Assembly (NCBI GenBank): GCA_038373885.1
Contig: JAWZYV010000772.1
Coordinates: forward strand, 124,001-188,000
Direction of reading: 5' to 3'
DNA from: Cheiracanthium punctorium
Taxonomy: Eukaryota; Arthropoda; Arachnida; Araneae; Cheiracanthiidae
Length of the DNA stretch: 64,000 nt
Shown here: piece after piece, positions 22,831-34,880 of the stretch
How the letters are laid out: every line of letters starts with the position of its first letter
Numbering within the stretch: the stretch's first letter is position 1
Position numbers and translations under genes: made by a program
Notes under the pieces: generated by a model
What the model was told of the DNA's origin: nothing
Seen by the model: only the letters and a program-made list of their open reading frames with translations
Databases searched by the model: none

Positions 22831-25806
22831 AAAAGAAGAAATAAAAGCAAAAATTACTTTTTCCACTTTTTTTTCCCTTCTCCCGGTTAGTCTATATATA
22901 AGAGAAGAATTTAAAAAAAAATTGAGAGGGGAAATGAAAATAATGGAAAAGTACTTCTGCAACCCCGAGGCGCAAATGAAATTATGACTAATTTTCTCTG
23001 AATTGTTCTCTTGTTTCTTTTTAATTAGATAGCGGAAAAGGAAATCGAGCAACGGCACTTGTAGAAAGAAATTAAACTTGTTGAATTTCGTTTTCATTTT
23101 TTTTCTCTCTAAGCAGCAGAGATTTTTGTTTATTTTGACGACTTTATTAACTTTCTAAAGACAGATGGTGCTTGAATTTTGACGTGATTTGACAGTTTTT
23201 AGGGGTTTTTTACAAGTAAAATAATGTCGCAACTGTGCCGCCGATGGTGTAGTGAATATGTTAGTTGAAATTCACTCTTTTTTTATGAGATCTCTTCAAA
23301 CTGATTTTCAGCTGTTGTTTTGAAAGTGTGAAAAAAGAAAGAAAACTTACTTCACTTGTTAAAATATGCCATATTCTTTGTTGGTGGTATTTTTTTTCTT
23401 TATTTTGCTATCGTAACATATTGCTTTAACATTCAGAAATCAATATCCGCAGATTTAATTATTTTTCTATAAGGCATGTAAGAATATTTTTTATGCTTTC
23501 TAAAGAAAATGTCAATTGCGTTACAAGTAATTAAATTCACATAAAAGCTCAATTACTTTCAAACATTTTATTTTTGTATTTAGGGAGAATCTATTGTTTT
23601 TGATATGATGAATCCTTAAAATAATTTATTTTGTAAAAATACACTCGGTATAGAAAAATGGATTATCTTTTTATACGATCTACTAAAAATTAAAATCACA
23701 TTTCCAATAGAGAGTGGTTCAAAGGGTTCTGTTTTTTGCAGTAACAAGGTCATATTTGCATTTCATTGGAAAAATAATAAAGGGACATATTTGATGCAAC
23801 GAAGAATGATTTTTCAAGTTATTTTTGCTGAATAAGTTTTTAATATAATTGAGTGCAGCGTTCTGCATTTTTACTAGCCCATTCATGTAACAAGATCAAT
23901 AGAAATTCAAAGTTTTTTTGTGAAAAATTATTGTTTTCCTTTAGTTAATATGCTTATCGGATTATCATAGAAAGGAAAACTTAAACAAAACATGCAAGTT
24001 GATAGATGTGCTGAAAATTCAAAACACCAACTCAAAAATTTGACAGAGACATTTTGTGACATTTTTTGTGAGACATTTTTCTCTATTTCCCTTTTTAAAT
24101 TTTGTTCTAATTATCAAATTTAATTATTCATGTTATATTGTTATTGTAAAATGCAGACTTAATTCGCAATTATTATTAAAAAATTAACGAAATTGTTTAA
24201 AAATACCAAAAATATAAAATAGCACTGGAAGACAAACACAAAACTTTAAGTAGAATGAGACAGTCTTTGTAAAATAAATACTATTAAGTTAATTTAAAAA
24301 TATATGAAATAAATCTCTCTTTGGGGGCTTAAAAATACAATGGGTTCTAAAATGTTATTTTCTTCTAGAACAAGCCAAAAGTACATGCTTATATTCATTA
24401 TATCAAAAATGAATGAAAATGAATTTATAAATTTAAACTTTATGTTTGTGTAGAATAATTTTATTATGGGTTTATGCATAATACAGCATAAAAAATTACT
24501 GTCACAATGGTATAACTGTAGTGATTTAACGAGTATTTCAATAAAGATAGTAAACAAATAGTAGAAAGCATTTTTTTCGATTTTTGTATAGAAAGTGAGT
24601 ATTTTTTCTTATTGCCATTTAACTATATAGTTATTTTACATTGCTTTTCATTCAACATGAATTTGGAATTCAAGCAACGTAATAACTGTTAAATAAAAAT
24701 GTAATAATAAAAATAACTCAAATTAATTTAATCTATTTTTATTTTCAAAGTAACTCCTCTCAAATTTTCCTCAAAGGCATTAAGGAAAAATCTTTTGAAC
24801 TATATGATGAATTTAATAGGACACTCTATTGAAAAATTTTATTTAGAAGAAAGTTCGAGGTATTACACACATATCTGTATTCTCTTGTTTTGTATTTTCT
24901 GTTTTAAAAAAGCGCGTATCTTATTTTTGTTATATATGTTAATGTTTTTGCAAATTATCAATTCATTATGATTCCGATATTTCATGTAAACGTTAATTAA
25001 TTTAATCCTTTTACCTTTATAAAAATGAATCGATAATTTGCTTTAATGTAAGTTAAAGTGCATTTGAAACATTTTTATTTTAATGTATATACAAAAAGAA
25101 TAAAAAAGCTTCCCTGTGTTGAAGCGAATCCGCCACAGCATTAAATAAAGGGTATTTTATACATTTTTGTTATTAGGGATTTTTATTTTCATATATTTTT
25201 TTCATTATATAAATCTTTGGTTCTAGTCTTTTCAGTCTATGATGAATTGAGTACTTTAATGTTATTTTAATTTCAGTACTTTGTTGATTTTGATCCTTGA
25301 TATAATGTTCCATATACATATACACCTATTCTTTTATATATTTACCAGGCATTTAAAATTTGACTGATTTTATTTTTAAAATCCAATTTCATTAAATATC
25401 TAATTGTGTTTTTTTTTATGTTTTTCGAAAGTTAAAGTATCGTTTTAATTCTTCTTACTTACATCACCACAGAAGACCAGACAGGTTTGAGACCAAAATA
25501 TCGAAATCTGGTACAGCATAATGAAAGAGTAGTTTGACTGTACATGCATTCTAGCGTTGACTCTTTGAATTTGATTTTTAAGGGAGAATGTTTGAAATTT
25601 AACTGGCTGTTTTCAATCTTGAAATAACATATTGAACCGTAGTGACAACGACTTAGACTAAACTAACGAAAAGGCTTATTGTACGTATGTACGCTTATTG
25701 TGCATGCTTATTGTACGTGTAATAAATATTTGGAAAAAGTTTTGTTGATTTTGAATACGCTGATGTTAAAAATATTATGATATTCAGCAAGTCAAGATCA
25801 GAACAT

Positions 25807-25844
<38 letters not shown>

Positions 25845-26160
25845 GCAAAGATGTGTCTCCAGTATAAGTTTGTTTCAACATTAAAATCAAATAACTAAGT
25901 AAGTAAAATTACTGCATTTTCATATTAGCTTTACCTTGGCTCTTCATCAAATAATAAATCAATATACACACATTTAGCGCTGAGCAAAAAGAACACATAT
26001 ACTTGAGAGAAATCGGCGATAAATAATTCTAAGTCGTTTTCCTATTAATTACATGCTCATAAAAAAACTCCTTTACTTTCATTACATTATCCAACAAAAT
26101 CTGATTTTTTTTCTGGTGATTTAATTTCAAATACGTCTAAGGAATATTATAAAACGCATT
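22831..26160. other. AT-rich desert
   Basis: No gene. Short imperfect repeats of GCTTATTGTACGT lie at about 25673-25720. One 32-base poly-T tract is listed separately. Confidence 0.6.
25810..25841. repeat. Poly-T tract, 32 bases
   Basis: Uninterrupted run of T. It could be a reversed poly-A tail of a retrotransposed sequence on the minus strand, but the upstream DNA (to the right) shows no recognisable retroelement, so simple slippage is more likely. Confidence 0.9.
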
Positions 26161-27420
26161 ACGCGTGTATCTCGGGCTCTCGTCAATGTCGATTTTGGAT
26201 TAATACTGGAAAAGTAAAAAAAAATCACCCCCAACGTTTCCCTTTTCACTTCAAAAAATTAAAGTAGAGAATTTTCCAATTTAAGAGGAGGAAAAAACTT
26301 AAAAAATAAAAAAAAACTCGATAACTACACGAAAAAAGTAATTTAATTCGCCACTCCCTCTTTCTCTCTAGAACATTGGTTATCTAGTTCGAAAATTAAT
26401 AGTAAAAATCCATTATTGCTAGAAGTGGAAAACTTCGAATTTTCCGTTTATAGTAATCAATTCCTATGAAACAGAAATTATTTTTGTGGGAGTACTAAAA
26501 AAGGAGGTGGGGGAGGGGAGGCAGCGGCGAAAATAACTAAAAATAAATGAACACCCAGATCTAATGAAAATCAAAAGCAGCTCGCAAAAGAGGAAGGGGG
26601 GGGGGGAAGAAAAGCAGGTGGACATTATAAATAGGGGAACACAGACTTCAGTGGGTATAAAAACTAAGGGGAAAAAATCATTTTAAATGCCCAATATTTA
26701 TAATAGACCCGCCGTAGAATAGGAAAGAGGAAAAAAATGAAATAAAAATCGAATTTTTTTATTTAGTGCTCTGTATCCGAAACCTTTTTATCGCACAATC
26801 ATTACGCATCTCCTCATTCGAAGGGGGGCAAAAAGTGCAATGAGGGGGGAGGGGGGGGGCTAGAACAGAAAAGCTATTTCCGAGGCAGAAACCTGCGAGG
26901 AGAAAGAGAGAGAATCTGAAGACTGAGCCTAGCTGAGTTATCCTTAATTACCGAACTAGAGCCATTAACAGAAAATGTTAGGGCAAGGTTGGTGGGGGGG
27001 GGGAAGCCTTCGGTCACTATAATCTTTCCTGACACCCCCCTCTCACCTCCCTGGTCTGCCCCTTCCCCTATAAGCTATAAGCTAATGTGCCTCAAAATCG
27101 ACAGAATTTTTTCTACCTATAATTACGCAGGGAGACAAGGTGGCTTTTCACTATCGACAAATAAGCCGAAGAGAAAGACGGAGACTAAAAAGGCTATGTG
27201 TGTGTGTAGGGGGTGAGGGGGGTGATAACTCCGGATTTCTCCCCCCCCCCTGTAAGAATCTTTGCCGTTTGCAGCTTGCGTGAAGAGTGAAGGAAGCAAT
27301 TTGATTACTACAAATTCATTAAAGATGTCAACAAAAATTACCGGTCCTCGGAAACAATTAGCAAACTCTGGCAGTTAGCACGTCGTCGTCGGTAGCGTGT
27401 GTGTCTTGGAGGGGAGGGAA
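26161..27420. other. GC-richer island with clustered G runs
   Basis: The largest composition island in the left half. It has G runs at about 26597-26606, 26823-26828, 26844-26859, 26993-27003 and 27208-27221, and C runs near 27035 and 27240. It also contains a non-repetitive block near 26880-26980 that looks less drifted than its surroundings. Only short motifless frames are present (26989-27216 plus; 27375-27584 minus). Confidence 0.4.
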
Positions 27421-28631
27421 GGGCTTGGAAGAGAAAGAACAGAGGTGTTAGAGGCATGATGGTTGAATTCTGCAGCAGAAGGATTGGTGGAAAAAATTAA
27501 ACTAGACATACTTAAGATTGGAAGCAAGTTCCAAAAATACACGTAAAATACCGTTGTTAAATTAAATAACGTCTTGTTTAACAATCACGATTGTGAAGTA
27601 AACTCCGCACGTGTTTCTGAAGACAGATTCTACTTTCTTCGAGGAGCGAAATATTCACCAGGTGAAAGGAATAAGAGACGGTGGCATCACAGACTGAAGA
27701 ATAAAGTTATCAAGTAATGAAGGCAGTACGTAAGTAAAATTATAGACAACAGAGAAAGAACTAATAACACAAAAAGGCCAGCAAAACGTGGAACATGTAA
27801 AAACAAGACAAGAATATAATGTAAGATACTAATACTATATTTATTTTGATTGTTTTAAAACGAAAAAAAGGTTAAAAACATAACAGAATTATTTTTTATT
27901 ACATATAGAATATTAATGTTTTTAATATGGGGAGATAGAGAAAGAAAAAAATATTTTCAATCAGAATTAATGAAAAAAAAAAATAAGAAAAAAATACAAC
28001 TGATAAGCGACTTCAATTCCCAGGAGATAAGAAATCTAGTACAAAATTTCAATTTATTTGCATAATTAGTATTCTTCACAATAATGACTAAAAGCCTCGC
28101 TGAAACGTACATTGAAACTAGGATATAAATTTAAGCTAGAGCAAATACTTTTTTCAACTTTTCCACAAAAGTTATGAAAAAAAAATGTGTCTTGAATAGT
28201 AAGAAAGGTCGACTACATTAAACACAAAGCGTTCAACTAGATATGGAAATTCCATTGAATACTTTTTACAACCAGCTTTAATTTAATGCAATAAAAGCGA
28301 GCAAATTATTAAAAATACCTCACTTATGAAACACCTTTGAAAGCAAATACGTTATTTTTAGATGCCCTTCTGTATGAAAACAAATATGGATGTACAGGAA
28401 ACAAAAACTTATTTCAATACGGTCATTGAAGTATTACATTCAGTCAAACCTATAGAATGCAATCTATAGAAATTCTCTTGTGGGCTGATCTTTTGTATTT
28501 TGTGAGCTGCTATAATATAGATATGCTTAGATTATTTTTTATTATATAAAATAGCAAATTATTTGGACTAGCACAGATATTAATATTTTTTTTAAATCTT
28601 GGATATGTGTCTATAGTAAGCTCTAGTAAGA
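27421..28631. other. AT-rich, no gene seen
   Basis: Simple AT-rich DNA; nothing recognisable. Confidence 0.6.
28536..28605 (+). repeat. ~65-bp direct repeat, left copy
   Basis: TTTTTTATTATATAAAATAG, then CAAATTATTTGGACTAGCAC and AGATATTA, ends in TCTTGGAT. The same order occurs at about 29188-29253 (TTTTATTATATAAAATAGTA, TTTAGAATAGCAC, TCTTGGAT). The pair brackets the 28634-29080 MITE and short spacers. Confidence 0.75.
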
Positions 28632-28633
28632 TA

Positions 28634-29080
28634 CAGGGTGAATCTAAACTCTTGGGCAGAACTTTAATGGGTGATAGGGCACATAATAAGGTATCAGAAT
28701 CACACAGCAAAGTGGGGTCGGCAACGTCGTCTTCGTATAGCTGTTAATAATCACTTCGGAAAAAAAGTGCTGAAAAAACAGTGCGCTTTCCGACCATTGT
28801 TTCGCCAGAAACTAATGTATTTTTCTCCGAAAACTGAAGACTAAAATGGATAGATTAAAAAGTTTATTTTATTTCATGGATGAAAATTTTCGCAGACGAG
28901 CCTATTGTTCATGAAACTTGGTTAAGAAATTAGACGGACACTTCCATGCTTTTCCAAAAATGATTATTACCGGGTAAGTTAAAACTGCGTTTTTCGCCCC
29001 AGATTGCTATGTGATTACGATTCCTCATTGTGTGCCCTATCACCCCTTAAAGTTTTGCCCAAGAGTTTAGATTCACTCTG
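28634..29080. mobile_element. 447-bp MITE with long inverted repeats and TA duplication
   Basis: The left end reads CAGGGTGAATCTAAACTCTT. The right end, inverted, reads CAGAGTGAATCTAAACTCTT. The first 50 bases differ at only 3 positions, and alignment continues to about 85-90 bp. TA flanks both ends (28632-28633 and 29081-29082). The interior has no coding capacity. TA target and CAG-type ends point to a non-autonomous element mobilised by a Tc1/mariner- or pogo-type transposase. Arm similarity suggests a comparatively young insertion. Confidence 0.9.
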
Positions 29081-29082
29081 TA

Positions 29083-29887
29083 CAACGATATGCAGTGATA
29101 TGTACAACTGTTTGAAAAATAAATAGCAAACATCTTTTCTTTTAATTAAAGCAAAGAGAGAATGACAGATAGATATGCATATATTATATTTTATTATATA
29201 AAATAGTAAATTATTTAGAATAGCACAAATATTACAATTTTTTTAATCTTGGATTCACTAATAAATTAGTTTCATTTCTCTAAACACTCGAGAAAAAATC
29301 CGGTATGATGTTTTAATACTTTTAAGAGCATTTATATTTATTTCACTTCTAATCTTAGATGTACTCACTTCAATTAATATATTGTAAGTACTTCGTTTAC
29401 GCAATATTTATTTTAAATCAATGAATAAAGCGGATTTTATTTCTATAATTAATTTGTCAAAGACCAAATAAGTTTAATTTTTTTTCTCAAAAAATCAAGT
29501 AGAAAGCTTCGTTTTATTCGTGCATAAAATCATATCAGATATTTTGTTAAAAAATATAATGAAACAGAATAATTAATTTAGTAAATACATAAAACATAAA
29601 AACAGATTTAATACAAGAGCTAACAAGTGAAAACTAATAAGCATTTCGCTGGAGAAATGCAATTATCTTTTATTGAAGTTATGGTTGTTGAAGCAAATTA
29701 ATCCAAGGACCTGTTTTAAATTGAAATTTTTGTTATTAATAGAAGCAATTTTTATGCATCAAATAAACTTTATTTGAAGTTTATGATTTGAACCTAGGCT
29801 ATGCCCAATTGTTCCTTATTATGTATCTTTCAGAAATAGATCGCACTAGTATTCAAATTTTTTGACTATTTGCGTAGATTTAGCATT
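29083..29887. other. AT-rich, no gene seen
   Basis: Contains ATATTATATTTTATTATATA-type sequence near 29180-29230 that resembles a stretch just left of the MITE (about 28525-28600, both followed by AAATAGYAAATTATTT). This is a short direct repeat flanking the element. Confidence 0.55.
29188..29253 (+). repeat. ~65-bp direct repeat, right copy
   Basis: Partner of 28536-28605 on the other side of the 447-bp MITE. The MITE's own TA duplications lie well inside the pair, so these repeats are not its target-site duplication. They may come from a separate, older duplication. Confidence 0.75.
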
Positions 29888-29895
29888 ACACAGAA

Positions 29896-30041
29896 CAGAG
29901 ATGGATGCGAGACGGGACGAGACGGAGATTTTTTTGTTTTTTTCCAAGGCGACACGAACATTATTTTGTGAGACTAGACAAAGATTCTTGGCAGTTTCGC
30001 GAGACGAGACAAGCCTATTTATCGTCTCGCGTCCATTCCTA
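29896..30041. mobile_element. 146-bp hAT miniature element with 8-bp target duplication
   Basis: The ends are CAGAGATGGATGCGAGACG and, inverted from the right, TAGGAATGGACGCGAGACG. They lie directly inside identical 8-bp repeats ACACAGAA (29888-29895 and 30042-30049). An 8-bp duplication with CAGAG-type ends is diagnostic of hAT transposases. The interior holds CGAGACGAGAC words and no coding capacity. The perfect duplication points to a relatively recent insertion. A 98-codon plus-strand frame (29862-30158) crosses it and is an artefact. Confidence 0.88.
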
Positions 30042-30049
30042 ACACAGAA

Positions 30050-30314
30050 GGGAGGTCGCTGCCATTTCGTCTTTTCAACGATGGAAAGAAAGATTAACCT
30101 TTTAATAAACAGTAGTATAAATGGAAATAATATCGTCTTGAAAAGTGCATATCATTAATTAAGGAAAAATGGTAATCTTTAATTGAGAAAAAATTACAAA
30201 AATGACGATTGCTCAAAAAGTTACTTGTTTAATTTAATGCAACTGACCCACAGTAAACAACTGACAGTAAGCTATAAAGTAACATGAAAAGAAATTATCA
30301 GACATACACGATGT
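30050..30314. other. AT-rich, no gene seen
   Basis: Nothing recognisable. Confidence 0.6.
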
Positions 30315-30316
30315 TA

Positions 30317-31501
30317 TACAAATTAGCATATGTATAAAATCAACAAGTTGGATTCTTCAATTTGGTATAAAAAAGTACCTTCAGTATGGAGTTTGATCCC
30401 CTCGTAGAAGCAATAGAGCACCTACAGTTATGTGTGATGCTCTCAATTATGCGGTCTTTCACTTCCATTGGAAGTAAGAGTCCTTGTTTTTGCAAAGCAG
30501 TTGCAATCGTGTCAAAGGTCTGAGGAAAAGGATTGAGAGCAGCTATATGTCTTCCTAACTCATCCCAAAAAGTCTATATGGGATTTAGGTCCGATGATCG
30601 AGCTGGCCACTTCATGCACTGAATTGTTTGCTGCTGAAAATCATCATTCGTAATGCGAGTTGCCGTCCTGAAGCAAAGAAATCATCGCCTCCGACATAAA
30701 GGCGCATATGATAATCAAGAATGTCACCTCTATAGGTCTGAGCTTTCACGGTTTAACGCCAAAAAATATGGAAGTTTGTGGGTCTACCCAAAGAGATTGC
30801 ATCCCAAACACCTGTAGCGCACATGCATCGGTTTCAAGGATGTTTGTTGGTTGATACGGGTTTCAGGTTCTTTAGAAATCAAACAATGGCTACTATCCTA
30901 ATAGAGGCTAAATCTGGACTCATCCGTAAAGAGAACAACCCTCTACTGATAAGTCGTCTGCTGAACATGTTTGCGCCTTCGTGAAATGTTCCTTTTTGTG
31001 CCGTTACCTGAGTGACGTGTACTGGTTGCCGCACGTTCAGACCTTCTTCGTGAAGCTTTCTACGTACGGTTGACGTTGTCATTAACCTTACGGTGGCTGA
31101 AACAAGGGTGAATCGGATTTGAGACGGAGTTGTAGTTCTATTATTTCGTACGCATAACGACAAATTTTGGTCCTGAGCGCTCGTTGTAACAGTTAGCCGT
31201 ACTTGTCCAACCTCCTGGATGCCGAATCTGTTGTTAGAAATTGTTGACAAATCTATGAACTGCAGTAGGACTAAAATTTAACCATCTGGCTACTTGTGCC
31301 GGACTTTATCCTGCATCTAGTCTCCCAATAACTCTCTATCACAGTTCTTCAGGCAAATGATGCCTCGAGGTATTTTTGCGAATTGACTATCTCTGATTAT
31401 TGGCTTTGCAATCGCAGTAGAAATTGGTAACTTGATTTAAAGCATACAATTTTATACTCCTAGCAAATTATTTATTCTTGTTGCCACACCCCTAATTTGC
31501 A
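30317..31501 (-). mobile_element. Tc1-family transposon, inactive
   Basis: TACAAATTAGCATATGTA at the left (30317 on) mirrors TGCAAATTAGGGGTGTGG, read inward from 31501. Each has TA outside (30315-30316 and 31502-31503), and an AACAAG word occurs in both arms. The body is a degraded Tc1 transposase on the minus strand. The 1185-bp length fits a slightly shortened Tc1 element. The transposase differs from that of the 16.9-kb copy, and so do the ends, so this is a second Tc1 lineage. Confidence 0.78.
30370..31375 (-). pseudogene. Tc1 transposase pseudogene
   Basis: From about 31370 the minus strand reads RHHLPEEL, stops, RVIGRLDAG, a stop, then SPAQVARWLNFSPTAVHRF, the first helix-turn-helix of a Tc1 transposase. 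The 123-codon open frame (30879-31250) continues with the second DNA-binding part (TTSTVRRKLHEEGLNVRQPV). In a shifted frame 30904-30933 encodes LFTDESRFSL with the first catalytic aspartate. Later fragments GDILDYHMRLYVGGDDF, SGQLDHRT (for WPARSPDLNP), EDI and IAALNPFPQT follow the family order. The C-terminus ends near 30372 (GDQTPY-like). There are at least five stops and frameshifts. The second catalytic aspartate region is badly eroded. Confidence 0.85.
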
Positions 31502-31503
31502 TA

Positions 31504-32790
31504 CTTCAGATTTACTCAGCAACATTTATTTGATAACATATTTCAATTTCATATGGATTGCTTTATTTTTGAGCAAGTTATCGTTATTTTTGCGATTTTT
31601 ACTTAATTTTTGGAACGCAATGCACTTTATAATCCATTGTTCTGGGAAAATATTTTTTTCTCGTCTTCTACCAATTTAAAAAATAGAAAAAATCAAAGGA
31701 ATCAGTCGCTTGGGTTAAATATATATTAAGATATCTTTAGTAGTTTTATCTAGTCAAATAATAAGTAACTTTTATTAACATACTGTATAGCCTAAAATAG
31801 ATGAAATAACAATGAATTCAGGCACCACTATAATTCAACTTGAAAAAAATCTATTTTTTTTTATCTGATTACAGAAGACAGTTTTATCAAATAATTCAGG
31901 TCCTTTTTGTTATTGACAAAATGGACAAAACAAACAAACCTTTTCAAGGAAATAATGCACGAACTTTATCTTTTCTTCACTGCCGTGCTTTATAACTAAC
32001 GATTAGCGTTACTTTGTAGGAAAAAAAAATATTGGCATTTGAAATTATGAACTTATTTCTCTCATGAAAAAGAACGGTATGCTGCATTGAAGGTTTGTTT
32101 TAAAGAAAGGAGATATATTTCATGCAGTTTTTAGAAAGTCTTTTGAAAATTAATATATAGATTCGCTGTAACGGAAGTTAATTATTCTACTTAATTCAAA
32201 ATACGCAAGCATGTTTTCAGTGAATACATGTCCATAAGGGCTTTTAGCTCGCTATAGCTGAATGGCTGAATGATCACTGATTATCCAGAGTTAATTGAAA
32301 TTAGTTTTTCTACCTAATAAAAAATTCAAGTTCAACTTGTAAAAGTTAAATAATATTAAAAAAGAATTACGTTAAAGTAAAATAATAATAAAATTTAATA
32401 TATGTGGGGCATCTGTCTAGGGGATAATTGATGGCTCGATAATTAAAAACTTAAATAACACTTTCATTACATTTAAAAGTTGACAATCCAACAAATGTAT
32501 TATTTCTCACAATTAAAACCATTAAAGCAGTAAAATTTGCAGATAAAATCGATATTAAAACTCGCTAAGTTTCCATTACAATCATTTTTCGGCAAACACA
32601 CTTCTCTCACTCAGAAAAACAGTCGACTGACCATGAGTGGTATTACAAATCAACATGTTCCGCCGTGCCACTCGCAGCACCAGAATTAACCACTAATCTC
32701 CAGTTTACACTCACTGTCTGCTTACGGCAAGTGGGAGAAGGACCTTTGAGTGACCTAGACAATTCCTACCCCTATTAAGAAGGGGAAAAT
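31504..32790. other. AT-rich, mostly empty
   Basis: No gene. A short GC-richer patch lies at about 32590-32760 (contains TTCCGCCGTGCCACTCGCAG). Confidence 0.55.
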
Positions 32791-32796
32791 TTGTGA

Positions 32797-33112
32797 GCAT
32801 TGTTTTGTGATGAGTAACTTACTCATCAGAGCATCTGAAAAACCCGATTTTAATACGTTTTACTACAATTTAAGAATCTCTATTTAATTTAATTTCTATT
32901 AAGAGAATGCAATTTTTTAATAAAATTTATCGCATTTTAAAAAGGGGAAAATAACATATTTTTTCTTAAATATGTTATTTTCCCCTTCAATTTGACTTCT
33001 GTTGCTTTTAGTGTTCTATCTTATTGCTCTCCCATTTTTCATTGGCAGCATTCTTTTGTGAAGAGTAACTTACTTATCAGCGCGTCTGAAAAACACGAGA
33101 TTAATATAATTT
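32797..33112. repeat. Diverged 251-bp direct repeat pair enclosing a hairpin
   Basis: The block GCATTGTTTTGTGATGAGTA ... CATCTGAAAAAC at 32797-32858 recurs as GCATTCTTTTGTGAAGAGTA ... CGTCTGAAAAAC at 33048-33108. A perfect 20-bp stem lies between them (see next entry). The word AAGGGGAAAA at 32780 also recurs in both stem arms. This may be the debris of a foldback or palindromic transposon. Confidence 0.7.
32942..32987. repeat. Perfect 20-bp hairpin
   Basis: AAGGGGAAAATAACATATTT (32942-32961) pairs exactly with 32968-32987 around a 6-base loop (TTTCTT). Such exact symmetry in drifting AT-rich DNA suggests a recent origin or ongoing correction. Confidence 0.95.
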
Positions 33113-34880
33113 TAAATTAACAATGTTTCATTTCGAATTATTATGTTTAAATGCTGATCTTCTAAAATATTTTTAAATCATTTCCGTCTTAAATAAAGAA
33201 CAATTTGTTTACTTATCATATTTAAAAGTTGTTAATTACGATGAATTTGAACGTTATCTATTTATGTTGTGTTTTAAATGGGACGATTAACTACCTTTTT
33301 AAAATTAATGATATTTTCTAAAAATATGCACTTTTCTTGGTCAAAACCTTTATTAAACTTTTATTCAAGTACTTATTAGCATTTTTTCATTCCGATTATT
33401 TTTCTTTAGTGAGTTTCATTATTTTATAAAACTTCATTACATTTTAAAGCAATGATGAATTCATTTTACTTGTTTGTTTGTTTGCGATTATCAGAAGACT
33501 TACTAAAGTTATTGTTATGTAGGAAAAAACTAAACGTTACTCTAATTTAACTTTAGTGAAGATATTTAGCAACAAAGTTGATATATTAATCTAACTTTAG
33601 TTCAGTCATTTAAAAATAAAATTGAAACCCTGATGTAATTATTTAATGATTATATGGTTCGGTAGATCTCACAGAGATAAAATTGAATCCTGAAAAATAT
33701 TAAAAATTAATGTAAGCAAAAAATAAACAATAAAATAATTTTTATTTAAGAAAAAAATTTTAACTTAAACTTTTGTCTTCTAAATGTGACTTTTTTTCCC
33801 TTCTAGAGATAGAATACCTGTCTGCCTAAGATGTATTTGTTTGACGTAATTCAATGTCTTTACATTAAAAGTAATTTAATCATATTGATATATTCGAATT
33901 ATAAATCTTTATAAAATTCTAAAGGGTGCTTTTATCAGATATTTTTCCGCAGCTTATAAATATTAAATCCAGTTTCCCAAATAAACTGTCAATTTTTCTA
34001 TATATTTAACTTCAATAAAGGCCAATGCCTGTAAAACTACTTTCTCCTTTGCAACAGTCTCAATGTTGGGAAATGAAGAATCACCAAATAACTTCCTTGG
34101 CGTCAAAAACACATACTTAGTTTCCTTTTGTTGTATGTTCCGTTTCATATTATTTTTGAAATATGTATGCGTATAAATTTTACTTAAATTTAGATTAATA
34201 CTCCGTATCAATGAAAACTTTCCAAATGTTTCCAATGTTAGCAATGTTATTCAAGTTAAATGAAGATATAACTAATAAAATGTAAAGATTATTTAATTTC
34301 TATCTTCTAACTAACGTTTTTAGCGTTAAAAAGACTGCCTCGTCTTAACAGGAAAGTATGAACAAAAACTATTCGAACACCAGTAAACGAAGAATGTGAA
34401 TGCATGAAATGTAGAAGTGAAAGATTTTCTTTCATATCGCTCTACTTCTATAGAATGGACGCATAAAAACTTTATTTCATCATTTTCATAAATACTTCAA
34501 AGCTTAGTATCATTTTACTTGTAATATAAACAAGTTTATTTAATGCTATCATAAAGTTTTATAGCGGTTACTCTCTATTTGAAACATGTGTAGTATAAAT
34601 ACATATTCATTACAAGCAAACAAAAGCTGGTGATAGATAATAAATACACTGATATATTGCAAAAGTTGTTCACTACTCGAAAAATCCTTGCAACAACTGT
34701 TTTTGTCTAACTCATGAAATTTAACAGTTATTAATTTAAAAATTTTTGAAGCGATTCACAAATGCTTAATTATTTCCGAAACATGAACAACACATCCAAA
34801 TTTAATTTTAAGAATACCCTGAGATGACAAGAACAGACTTTCAAAATGTATTGTCGAGCTGAGATGTGTTGCAATATTCT
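33113..34880. other. AT-rich desert
   Basis: Nothing recognisable; a 93-codon minus-strand frame (33963-34244) has no motif. Confidence 0.6.

Noticed and set aside
25810..25841. Reverse poly-A tail of a LINE or retrogene
   Set aside because: No retroelement coding or SINE-like head next to it.
29862..30158. 98-codon frame
   Set aside because: Crosses the hAT miniature element and both flanks, so cannot be an original gene.
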